A DNA stretch of 41,067 bases from a bacterium. Its GTDB lineage: Bacteria > Patescibacteriota > Minisyncoccia > Phycocordibacterales > Phycocordibacteraceae. The notes under the pieces are model-generated. The model was not told where the DNA came from. It ran no database searches and saw only the letters and a program-made list of their open reading frames with translations. Every line of letters begins with the position of its first letter. Positions within the stretch are counted from its first letter, which is position 1. Positions 21,801 to 29,176 of this stretch are shown one piece after another. The DNA lies in NCBI GenBank assembly GCA_021811365.1, contig JAJZPB010000006.1, forward strand, positions 1-41,067, in the 5' to 3' direction. Made by a program: the position numbers and the translations under genes.

Positions 21801-22216
21801 CGCCCATGCTTGAGCTTTCTCCCGCTGATCCCGTCTCGCTCGTCGATAAACTCGCGTGGGAAAAAGAACTGCTTGGCATTTACGTGAGCGGCCACCCGCT
21901 CGACGCGTACGGCGAGGTAACAGCAAAATCAAAAGTATCGCTCGGCAGCATCAAGGAGGAACCGCAGCCTGGCATGCCGGTCGTGCTGCCGGTTCTCGTC
22001 GCCGAGGTGCGTACCGTCCTCACCAAAAAAGGTGAAAAAATGGCCTTTCTCCGCTTTGAAGACAAGACCGGCTCACTTGAAGCGGTAGCCTTCCCAAAAC
22101 TATTTAAAGAACGCGGTGACGCTCTGAAGTCGGGTACCTGTCTCCTTATCAAGGGCTCCGTTAGCAATCGTAACGGCGAAATTTCGCTCTCTCTCGACAA
22201 TCTCAAGGCACTGTAA
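18851..22216 (+). CDS. dnaE: DNA polymerase III subunit alpha
   Basis: 1121 aa; FIHLHTHSHYSFLQALPKIDELV PHP domain, RPSAPDIDMDFADTRRDEVI, ALYRPGPMQFIPDYIERKK; C-terminal OB fold. Confidence 0.97.
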   Translation: MASRFIHLHTHSHYSFLQALPKIDELVEKAKALDMDAIALTDTGNLHGAIEFYQSATKAGVKPIIGVDAYLAPRSRHDKDRTLDAKRSRVVLLAQNNDGYKNLLALVTKSWTEGFFDRPRIDKELLREYGSNLIAIIPSFAGDTAQLVRARDAAGAAAALAEFKELLGAENVYQEITHHPLVSGHEELQQELIALARETDTPLVAAHDVYYLEPEDRGATEIMRRIQQGERGRNENEDFSFISEERALDLFKELPDAIENTRKIADRCQVEFVLGKFTFPEFKLPEGVTADARLRELCVLGLKARGLEGRTDVLDRLEYELGIIAFKGYAAYFLVVEDLVRFAREHDIYTNIRGSVAGSMTTYLLQITKIDPLEYKIPFERFLNPERPSAPDIDMDFADTRRDEVITYAREKYGEDRVAQIGTFGTMMARAAVRDVARALGHSYNTGDRIAKLIPMGSQGFPMTIDKALELEPELKSLYTEDDESREVLDHAKKIEGCVRHVGVHAAGVVISPTPIIEWTPIQPDPKGTGKLITQYDMYSVGEDGVGLTKFDFLGIKNLTILADAVARVKQTRGVNLDIENIPLDDKKTYEMLARGETYGTFQLNGSGMTRWLKELQPSTIHDINAMVALYRPGPMQFIPDYIERKKNPRLIRYLDPGMESILKQTYGILVYQDDLLIMANQFAGYSWGEVDKFRKAVGKKIPEEMQKQKEKFINGCVEHSGWPLEKAQKVWAWIEPFAAYGFNKAHSASYGRVAYQTAYLKANYPVEYMAALMTADEGDTEEIARLVAEAKRMGIEVLPPDVNESGTDFTVVDSPAVKQARSETHSSAAEPRVSQADEQRGGAENLESSAEKYRALGEDAAAAAETVSPSQRQAPESFYNLDRKAIRFGLTTIKNFGEGIAIAILEEREAHGPYTSLSDFLSRVSSKNLNRKSLESLIKCGALDSLEDRGTLLANIEKLLSFHRDVTAPAAQDSLFSGALFAAPMLELSPADPVSLVDKLAWEKELLGIYVSGHPLDAYGEVTAKSKVSLGSIKEEPQPGMPVVLPVLVAEVRTVLTKKGEKMAFLRFEDKTGSLEAVAFPKLFKERGDALKSGTCLLIKGSVSNRNGEISLSLDNLKAL
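21318..21458. repeat. Nested inverted-repeat segment inside the dnaE-specific insert
   Basis: Outer arms GCGAAACG (21318-21325) / CGTTTCGC (21451-21458); inner arms CCGAGAG (21344-21350) / CTCTCGG (21417-21423). Confidence 0.6.
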
Positions 22217-22295
22217 CAGCTAGACAGTAGCTAAGTTCATGGTACTTTAATACAGGAACCTGCATGTCGCAGGGTCACGAACAAGGGGGAAACAC

Positions 22296-22715
22296 ATGCA
22301 AACGGAGTCTGGCGTATTGGTCCCGCACTATCCGAGGGGCGGGTCCCCGATAAGCGACGCGCAGCACGACCGGTCAAATTTACGCGTCCTGATTCTGGCA
22401 GAGAGGGACTTTCCTGACAGAACTGCCATCGGCACCGCCAGCAGCGCGCTGTGCGCGTTGCTCACACCGCTTGCGAAAGAGGCCTGCCCCGATGGTTGCC
22501 CTTCTGGGTCTTCCTCTATGGGGGTGGACTTCTGCCAAAGACTTGCGGGCGGAGACACGCGCACGGCGCTCTCGGACGGCGACCTCCAAAAGTGCCTGCA
22601 TATGCTGCTGCAGCTACGAGAGCCCGAGACGCCTGTCTTCACAACACTCCGGCTGCTGAAACAAGCCGCCGTTGTCGCGCAGATTGTTTTGGACGACCCG
22701 GATTTTGCCGCATAA
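22296..22715 (+). CDS. Hypothetical protein (139 aa)
   Basis: ATG preceded by AAGGGGG SD; followed closely by its own intrinsic terminator. Confidence 0.6.
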   Translation: MQTESGVLVPHYPRGGSPISDAQHDRSNLRVLILAERDFPDRTAIGTASSALCALLTPLAKEACPDGCPSGSSSMGVDFCQRLAGGDTRTALSDGDLQKCLHMLLQLREPETPVFTTLRLLKQAAVVAQIVLDDPDFAA

Positions 22716-22732
22716 GCATCGGTCCGACGCAA

Positions 22733-22762
22733 CAGGCGGTTCCCCCCACCAGGAGCCGCCTG
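22733..22762 (+). terminator. Intrinsic terminator CAGGCGGTTCC-ccccacca-GGAGCCGCCTG followed by aactgttttcgttt
   Basis: 11-bp stem (one G-U), U-rich tail. Confidence 0.85.
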
Positions 22763-22778
22763 AACTGTTTTCGTTTGA

Positions 22779-22807
22779 TTGACCAAGGCCGCGCAAAAGT
22801 GCTAGAT
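22779..22807 (+). promoter_or_regulatory. Putative sigma70-type promoter TTGACC-N17-CTAGAT for the thrS T-box leader
   Basis: -35 22779-22784, -10 22802-22807, 17-nt spacer; predicted TSS ~22813-22815. Confidence 0.6.
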
Positions 22808-22812
22808 TTCCT

Positions 22813-22998
22813 TCATCGGAGATTGCTTCGGCTACCAACCGAAGGCGTCGCAGGTGTGGCGCGCAGTACCTAATCCGATACATATAATCAAAAGTGTCTG
22901 TTGCGCACGCAACAGAAAGCTAGGTGGAACCGCGGTTAGCAAGATCGCCCTAGCGAGTACGGAAGTAGCCTTCCGTGTTCGCTCGGGCTATTTTCGTT
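22813..22998 (+). promoter_or_regulatory. T-box riboswitch / transcription attenuator (tRNA-Thr sensing) upstream of thrS
   Basis: Stem I base AUCGGA/UCCGAU; Stem III UCUGUUGC-gcac-GCAACAGA; antiterminator GCUAGG-[UGGAACC]-GCG...CGC-CCUAGC; terminator 22947-22988 followed by UAUUUUCGUUU. Confidence 0.93.
22947..22988 (+). terminator. T-box attenuator terminator hairpin
   Basis: GCCCTAGCGAGTACGGAAG-tagc-CTTCCGTGTTCGCTCGGGC, then tattttcgttt; 5' arm overlaps the antiterminator 3' strand. Confidence 0.9.
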
Positions 22999-23025
22999 TC
23001 CACTTATCGTCTTTATTTCTATCCT

Positions 23026-24780
23026 ATGGACTCCCTTAACGCGAACCGACACACCCTGTCCCACCTGCTTGCCGCAGCAGTACTCGAGCGGTATCCGCAC
23101 GCTAAACCGACGATTGGCCCCGCCATCGACACGGGCTTCTATTACGACTTCGACTTTTCCGGAGCACAAGGAGAAAACAGCGCGCCCGGCGAAGCCGAGC
23201 TTCCTGAGCTGGAAACGGCAATGCGCGAACTTCTTCCCTCCTGGAAAACGATGGTAGGCGTCGAGACCTCCGCTAAGGACGCGCGCGACCGCTTCAAAAC
23301 TAACCCCTTCAAACTCGAGCTCATTGATGAAATAGACGCAAAGGGCGAACCCATTACCCTCTATACCGCCGGGGAATTCACCGACCTCTGCCGCGGCGGC
23401 CACAGCGAGGAGCCGGCTGCGGACATCGCGCCAGACTCGTTCTGCCTCGACCGCGTGGCCGGCGCGTACTGGCGCGGCGACGAAACGAAGCCGATGCTTA
23501 CGCGGATCTACGGACTCGCGTTCAACACCAAAGCAGAGCTCGATGCCTACAAGGCGCAGCGCGAAGAAGCGAAAAAACGCGACCACCGGCTTATCGGTAA
23601 GGAGCTCGATCTCTTCACTTTTTCCGAGCTTGTCGGGTCCGGCCTGCCGCTCTGGACACCCAAGGGCGCGCTCATGCGCCACCTGCTCGACGCCTTCGTG
23701 TGGGAGCTTCGACAAAAGCACGGCTACGAGCGCGTCACCATTCCGCACATCACAAAGAAGGCGCTCTACGAGACCTCTGGCCACTGGCAGAAATTCGCCG
23801 ACGAGCTTTTCCGCATCGAAACGCGCGAAGGCAAAGAGTATGCGCTCAAACCGATGAACTGCCCGCACCACACGCAGATCTTTGCCCGTCATCCGCACTC
23901 CTACCGCGACATGCCCCAGCGCTATGCGGAAACCACTATGGTATACCGCGACGAGCAGTCAGGCGAACTCGGCGGACTGACCCGCGTACTTTCAATCACG
24001 CAGGACGATAGTCATGTGTTCTGCAGACACAATCAGGTAAAGGAAGAGTTCTTTAAGATCTGGGACATTGTCGACACCTTCTATGGCGCGTTCGGCTTCA
24101 CGTTGCGCGTTCGACTCTCCTTCCACAACCCTGAAAAACCGGAGAAGTATCTCGGTACGCCCGAGATATGGGCAAATGCGGAAAACGCACTGCGCGCTAT
24201 TGCCAAAGAGCGTGGCGCCGACCACTTTGAGGCGCCCGGCGAGGCGGCCATGTATGGTCCGAAGCTCGACTTTATGGCGACCGACTCACTTGGCCGCGAA
24301 CACCAGGTGGCAACCATCCAGCTCGATATGAATCTTCCCGAGCGATTCGACCTTACCTGCGTGAACGAAAAGGGAGAAAAAGAACGCGTTGTGATGATTC
24401 ACTGCGCCATTATGGGCTCCATTGAGCGCTTCAGTGCGGTCATGCTTGAACATACAGGCGGCAGCCTGCCCCTCTGGCTTGCACCCGTCCAAGTACGCGT
24501 CGTACCTATTTCAAAAAATCATCACGCGTACGGCGAGGAAGTGCTCAACGCGCTTGCTGCAAACGGCGTACGCGCTAAGCTCGACGCCAGCAACGACTCT
24601 CTCGGCAAGCGCATCCGCGAAGCGAAGAAAGAGAAGCTTCCCTACCTGCTTATCCTCGGCGACCAGGAAGTGGCAGCGAAAACGGTCACCGCCGAGAGCC
24701 GGGATCACGGCAAGCTCGAAGGGCTCTCGCTCGAAGAGTTCATTGCACGCATTGAAAGAGAAACGAAAGAACGCACCTAA
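23026..24780 (+). CDS. thrS: Threonyl-tRNA synthetase lacking the N-terminal TGS domain
   Basis: 584 aa from MDSLNANRHTLSHLLAAAVLERYPHAKPTIGPAIDTGFYYDFDF; KPMNCPHHTQIFARHPHSYRDMPQRYAE; anticodon-binding domain at C-terminus. Confidence 0.97.
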   Translation: MDSLNANRHTLSHLLAAAVLERYPHAKPTIGPAIDTGFYYDFDFSGAQGENSAPGEAELPELETAMRELLPSWKTMVGVETSAKDARDRFKTNPFKLELIDEIDAKGEPITLYTAGEFTDLCRGGHSEEPAADIAPDSFCLDRVAGAYWRGDETKPMLTRIYGLAFNTKAELDAYKAQREEAKKRDHRLIGKELDLFTFSELVGSGLPLWTPKGALMRHLLDAFVWELRQKHGYERVTIPHITKKALYETSGHWQKFADELFRIETREGKEYALKPMNCPHHTQIFARHPHSYRDMPQRYAETTMVYRDEQSGELGGLTRVLSITQDDSHVFCRHNQVKEEFFKIWDIVDTFYGAFGFTLRVRLSFHNPEKPEKYLGTPEIWANAENALRAIAKERGADHFEAPGEAAMYGPKLDFMATDSLGREHQVATIQLDMNLPERFDLTCVNEKGEKERVVMIHCAIMGSIERFSAVMLEHTGGSLPLWLAPVQVRVVPISKNHHAYGEEVLNALAANGVRAKLDASNDSLGKRIREAKKEKLPYLLILGDQEVAAKTVTAESRDHGKLEGLSLEEFIARIERETKERT

Positions 24781-24788
24781 CGAATAAA

Positions 24789-24825
24789 ACGAGCCGCCCG
24801 GTCGCTTTGCGACCGGGCGGCTCGT
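24789..24825. terminator. thrS intrinsic terminator
   Basis: ACGAGCCGCCCGGTCGC-ttt-GCGACCGGGCGGCTCGT followed by TTTTT; A-rich 5' flank makes it bidirectional. Confidence 0.92.
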
Positions 24826-24922
24826 TTTTTATATTCCTTTCGTCTCGAGCCGATTCAAAAGCGCTCAAATGCTCGGCACCGCAAGCAGAAATGCCGAGCC
24901 GTACTGAACGGAGGGGCGCTGC

Positions 24923-27900
24923 TTACGCGCCGAGTGTTGCGAGCGCGCGCGTGAGCGCGAGTTTTGCACCGGTAATACCGACAGAATACGACGAGTCCAC
25001 GGCGGTAGTGAATGCGGTTACCACTTTTTCCAGTACGGGGGTCGCTACCGCATTCGTAATCCGCTTCACCTCCGGATGCACCGGCGCTCCCTCAAGGCGG
25101 GCACGATACGCATCGTCGAGGGCGCACGCAACTTGCGCGAAGAATGCTTCTGTATCTCCGCCGCTACGCGCAACGTCGCGCAACATAGCGAAGGTACCCT
25201 CACGATCGCCGGAGAGCACGCGAGTTATAAATTCAGGCACTTCCGCAGAAACCGGCGCGGGCAGCGCTTCGGTGCGCGGCGCACGATTGTACAAGGGCAC
25301 GCTTCGCGGCTGCTCTGCCTCATGGCGCAACCCTGGTGATTCGGGTTGTCGCTCCTCCTGCTGGTCGGGCGCTTCTCTCTGCTGCTCCAGCGCTTCGTCA
25401 CGCGGCTGCTGAAGCGCGCCTGGAAGCTCTCGTCTTGAGAGCTGAGAGTCTTGTTCCTCGCGAAGCGCTACCGTCTTTGCGGCGCGGCGCGAAAGGCTCG
25501 TCACGATGTCGTCCACAGTAAGAGCCGCGCCGGTTGCATACGCGCCAAAGCCCTCGTAGGGTGCACGGTCGTATTTCGGTTCTGCATAAACTTCACTCGG
25601 CCGCTGCTGCGGTTGTACTACCTGCTGCTGTACTGCCGAGAACGACGGTACAGACGTCGGCGGCGCTTGGTGCTTAGCGGGCTCAGAAGCTATCGGTGTT
25701 TGGTTTACGACCTCGATAACGTGTCCGCCGAACGCGCGCAGACGACGACCCATGAACGGCAGCACGCCGAAGAGCGCCACGTATGCGAGCGCAGCGGACC
25801 AGCCCAAGAGCGCAATCCAATAGAGCACGGTGCCGACCGGACCTAGGCTGAGGCCGGTGTACGGAATCTGCGAGAGGTAGAGGTATGCCAAAGGCGCGGT
25901 TGTCGCGTGTGGAAGCGACGTGAGCGTTATGGTCGGTGGGGTGGGCGCGCCACCGCCACCGCCGCCACACGAGGACCCACTACACCCTCCGCCACCGCCT
26001 GAACCACCGGTAACCGAAAGCGCTGCTGAGCACGTAAGTATCTGGCCATTCGTTGCGTGGAACTTGCCCACGTACGTGTACGTGCCGATATTTGCCGGAC
26101 TCACCTTCACCGAACCGGTCGGTGTGGTTCCGGTAGCAACACTTTGAATATCAACGCTGGTGACTTCGCTACTGCTCCAGGAGAGCGTCGCGGAGCCGCC
26201 TGTGGTATAGCTCGTCGGCGAAACGCTCATCGAACACGTCGGCCCGCCGGCTCCGCCACCACCACCGCCTACCGTGACGGTCGCTGTGCAGGTCGCGACA
26301 TGCCCCGTGGGACTGGTAACCGTGCCAGTAAACGTTGTATCGCTGGTAATCGCTTTCGTGGTCGTGGTGCCCGCATCTGCGGGTGTTACAGCCCCGATGC
26401 CCTGGTCAATGCTGAAGGTTGCCCCGTTGGTTGTCGTCCACGAAAGTACGGAGTGGTCGCCTGACGAGACCTGCGTCGGGTTCGCAGTGAGCGTACAGGA
26501 CGGCGCATTTACCGAAGGGACGACTTGCTGGTTCTTAAACACGACCTGTGCGCACGAACTTCCAGACGAGACCGTTACCGTGCCGTTTGCCGGCGTTACC
26601 GAGAGCTGTTTCCAGGTACTGCCCGCATCTTTTTCCGTAACCGTGTGCTCGCCCGGCGAAACGTTCAGAAACTGAGCATTTCCAGAAGAGTCGTTCGAGA
26701 CCTGCTGACTACCATCGAGCACGAAGGTAAACTGCGCCACCGGCGTTATCGGTGCGCCAGTCGGATCGTACGTATCCTTTTGAATATCGATGCAGCCCGG
26801 ACCCGGCGGTGGAGACGTGGTCACCTGCACGCTTGCAGTGCAGTTTACCGTCCCACCCGGACCGGTCGCAGTTCCAGTGTAGGTTGTGTCCGTACTTGGC
26901 GAAACCGTCACTGAACCCGCGTTCACGGGAGTAACGGAACCAACGTTGTGATCAATCGAGAATGATGTTGCGTTGCTCGTTGTCCACGAAAGGGACGAGG
27001 TGTCGCCCTTCTGAATCACTGTGGGACTCGCGGTGAGCGTACAGGTTGGTGCCGAAGGTGACGGTGGAACCTGTTGATTTTTAAAGACCACCGTAGAACA
27101 GCTGCCGCCTGAAGCAATCGTTACCGTGCCATTTGCCGGCGTTACCGAAAGGAGTTTCCAGCCGCTTCCTGGATCTTGCTCAACGACGGTGTGCGAACCT
27201 GAGGTGACATTACTGAATAGTGCATTGCCTGAAGCGTCGTTGCTTGTCGTTTTGCTGCCGTCAAGCACAAAAGTAAATGGCGCAACCGGTGTGATTTTGT
27301 TGCCGGACGCGTCGAAGGTTTCCTTTACGATGTTGATACAGCCAGACACCGGCGGAGGAGGTGTGGTAACCGTTACCGTCGTCGCACAGTGCGCAGTTCC
27401 GCCTGGCCCAGTCGCGGTTCCAGTGTAGATTGTGTCGGTACTTGGCGAAACCGTCACTGAACCCGCGTTCACGGGAGTAACGGAACCAACGTTGTGATCA
27501 ATCGAGAATGATGTTGCGTTGCTCGTTGTCCACGAAAGGGACGAGGAGCTACCTGTTTGAATCACCGTAGGAGTCGCCGAAAGCGTGCAGGTCGGCGCCG
27601 GAGGTGGGGGCGGTGCAACCGTTACCGATGCTGCGCAGGTCGTCTGACCACCTGGGCCGATAACGGTCAAAGTGAAGGTCTTCGAACTCGAAACGGCGAC
27701 AGTCTGGGAACCACCGCTCGCTGAAACACTGCCGACGCCATTATCAATACTTGCGCCAGTTGCCGCCACCGTCGTCCAAGACAAAGTCGTATTGCCATCG
27801 CCATACGGCAGCGAAGACGGGCTGGCCGAAAGCGTGCAGGTCGGCACGGGTGCGGGCAGAGGCGGCGGAGGCGGAGGTGGAGGCGGCGGGGGTGGAGGCG

Positions 27901-28069
27901 GCGGGGGTGGAGGAATGACGCAGCACGCTTGCGCGAACGGCACATTGATGACGCCTGCCGCCATACCGATACCGAATCCGATACCCACGACGCCCAGCAC
28001 GGTAAGCACGCCCGCTGCGAGCGTGCGGTTACAGGAAATGTATGAAAGCAATTTTGTATACTGAGTCAT
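24923..28069 (-). CDS. Large surface/secreted protein: signal peptide, poly-Pro linker, Ig-like and SpaA-like repeats, internal IPYTG-TM module, cytoplasmic tail
   Basis: ~1048 aa from MTQYTKLLSYISCNRTLAAGVLTVLGVVGIGFGIGMAAG; repeated CTL.A.PT.IQ.G..SSLSWTTSNATSFSIDHNVGSVTPVNAG; YLSQIPYTGLSLGPVGTVLYWIALLGWSAALAYVALFGVLPFMGRRLR. Confidence 0.85.
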   Translation of the reverse strand: MTQYTKLLSYISCNRTLAAGVLTVLGVVGIGFGIGMAAGVINVPFAQACCVIPPPPPPPPPPPPPPPPPPLPAPVPTCTLSASPSSLPYGDGNTTLSWTTVAATGASIDNGVGSVSASGGSQTVAVSSSKTFTLTVIGPGGQTTCAASVTVAPPPPPAPTCTLSATPTVIQTGSSSSLSWTTSNATSFSIDHNVGSVTPVNAGSVTVSPSTDTIYTGTATGPGGTAHCATTVTVTTPPPPVSGCINIVKETFDASGNKITPVAPFTFVLDGSKTTSNDASGNALFSNVTSGSHTVVEQDPGSGWKLLSVTPANGTVTIASGGSCSTVVFKNQQVPPSPSAPTCTLTASPTVIQKGDTSSLSWTTSNATSFSIDHNVGSVTPVNAGSVTVSPSTDTTYTGTATGPGGTVNCTASVQVTTSPPPGPGCIDIQKDTYDPTGAPITPVAQFTFVLDGSQQVSNDSSGNAQFLNVSPGEHTVTEKDAGSTWKQLSVTPANGTVTVSSGSSCAQVVFKNQQVVPSVNAPSCTLTANPTQVSSGDHSVLSWTTTNGATFSIDQGIGAVTPADAGTTTTKAITSDTTFTGTVTSPTGHVATCTATVTVGGGGGGAGGPTCSMSVSPTSYTTGGSATLSWSSSEVTSVDIQSVATGTTPTGSVKVSPANIGTYTYVGKFHATNGQILTCSAALSVTGGSGGGGGCSGSSCGGGGGGAPTPPTITLTSLPHATTAPLAYLYLSQIPYTGLSLGPVGTVLYWIALLGWSAALAYVALFGVLPFMGRRLRAFGGHVIEVVNQTPIASEPAKHQAPPTSVPSFSAVQQQVVQPQQRPSEVYAEPKYDRAPYEGFGAYATGAALTVDDIVTSLSRRAAKTVALREEQDSQLSRRELPGALQQPRDEALEQQREAPDQQEERQPESPGLRHEAEQPRSVPLYNRAPRTEALPAPVSAEVPEFITRVLSGDREGTFAMLRDVARSGGDTEAFFAQVACALDDAYRARLEGAPVHPEVKRITNAVATPVLEKVVTAFTTAVDSSYSVGITGAKLALTRALATLGA
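26892..27000 (-). repeat. 109-nt direct repeat copy 1 inside the surface-protein gene
   Basis: Identical by eye to 27438-27546. Confidence 0.93.
27438..27546 (-). repeat. 109-nt direct repeat copy 2 inside the surface-protein gene
   Basis: Identical by eye to 26892-27000. Confidence 0.93.
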
Positions 28070-28082
28070 TTTTTGTATGAGG

Positions 28083-28115
28083 CGGATGCGGGCGCATAGT
28101 TGCGCACCGCATCCG
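28083..28115 (-). other. Strong hairpin CGGATGCGG-GCGC-atagtt-GCGC-a-CCGCATCCG 14 nt upstream of the surface-protein start
   Basis: 13 bp with one bulge; no U tract; intercistronic between 28138 stop and 28069 start. Confidence 0.7.
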
Positions 28116-28137
28116 AAAAGCACGATACCAAGTGGGA

Positions 28138-29082
28138 TCAGTAGTGTCGCTCGCCGTGCAGCGTGCGACCGAGCTGCTCCCGTGGAAGCGTCCGGCGCAT
28201 TTCGTACGGCGTGACGATATTGAATCGCGACACCGCCTCCCAGCCCTCGAAACCTTGAACGGAAATTGCATACGCGACGACATCCACGCAGTAGATGCCC
28301 AGGTACGCAATCGCCCAAAGTGGGAGCGAGACGTAGCCAACTCCGCCGACAACCCGAGCAGCGAACACGCCTTTCGGTTCCCGCTCCGGCAAACCAACCA
28401 GGCGCGCGAGCTCAGGCGGCGGCCATTGCCCGGTCGTGCACACGTCGCATCGATGGAACGGCTTAAAGAAGTCCGATCCGGCCCCCACGCCGAAGCACGA
28501 CGAGGCATTGAGCCGCTCGAGTTCCCGTTCGCCCATATCGGCAAAATGGAACTCGAGGTGTGCTGCACCATTCTCCCAGACGACACCAGCCGTTTGCCGG
28601 TAGTCGAACGGGATGATGTAGCAGCCCGCCTCCGGTCGCTCAATCAGGAGCGACCAGTTGTTGCAGACCTCCGGCAAGATTACTTCGTAGAGCGTACCCC
28701 GCCACCGAACTGCCCAGAACTCCGCCGGTGCCGCGTACTCCATCTTGCCGCTTACCGGCGGCTTGACGAAACTCACGATGACATCATGGTGCGCGACGCC
28801 ACCCCTCGAGAGCATAGTCGTGAGACGCATGCCGTTCGTAAGGGTCAGCGGCCTTCCTGGCTGTTCGGTCGCTTGCAAAAACGCAACGACGAGCGGCTCA
28901 GGTAGTCCGAGCTGACGAAAAGCGAACGCGCGCGTGCGCATCGCTTCAGCCCGCGTCGCCGCATACGGGGCGGCACCGAAGTGCCGCCAGTAAAACGGCG
29001 AAGCAAATGCTAACTGCGGCAATGCGACACTCGCAAGGAGGGCCGCGCCGCCGCCGATGATTACACGTCGAGTCGGCTGCAT
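28138..29082 (-). CDS. Hypothetical exported protein with Tat-like signal peptide
   Basis: Start set at MQPTRRVIIGGGAALLASVALPQLAFA (GGAG SD); same-strand cluster with sortase and surface protein. Confidence 0.75.
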   Translation of the reverse strand: MQPTRRVIIGGGAALLASVALPQLAFASPFYWRHFGAAPYAATRAEAMRTRAFAFRQLGLPEPLVVAFLQATEQPGRPLTLTNGMRLTTMLSRGGVAHHDVIVSFVKPPVSGKMEYAAPAEFWAVRWRGTLYEVILPEVCNNWSLLIERPEAGCYIIPFDYRQTAGVVWENGAAHLEFHFADMGERELERLNASSCFGVGAGSDFFKPFHRCDVCTTGQWPPPELARLVGLPEREPKGVFAARVVGGVGYVSLPLWAIAYLGIYCVDVVAYAISVQGFEGWEAVSRFNIVTPYEMRRTLPREQLGRTLHGERHY

Positions 29083-29176
29083 GCCGGTCTCCTTTCGGTT
29101 GAGCCGCATTGCTGCGGCGGTTCAAAGAACTGTAACTTTCACACTTCTTGCGAAGAGCTATCCGGCCGCGACTCCG

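Noticed and set aside
22732-22764. Hairpin considered as the distal part of a larger T-box Stem I
   Set aside because: It has a U-rich tail and lies upstream of the predicted -35/-10; better explained as the terminator of ORF 22296-22715
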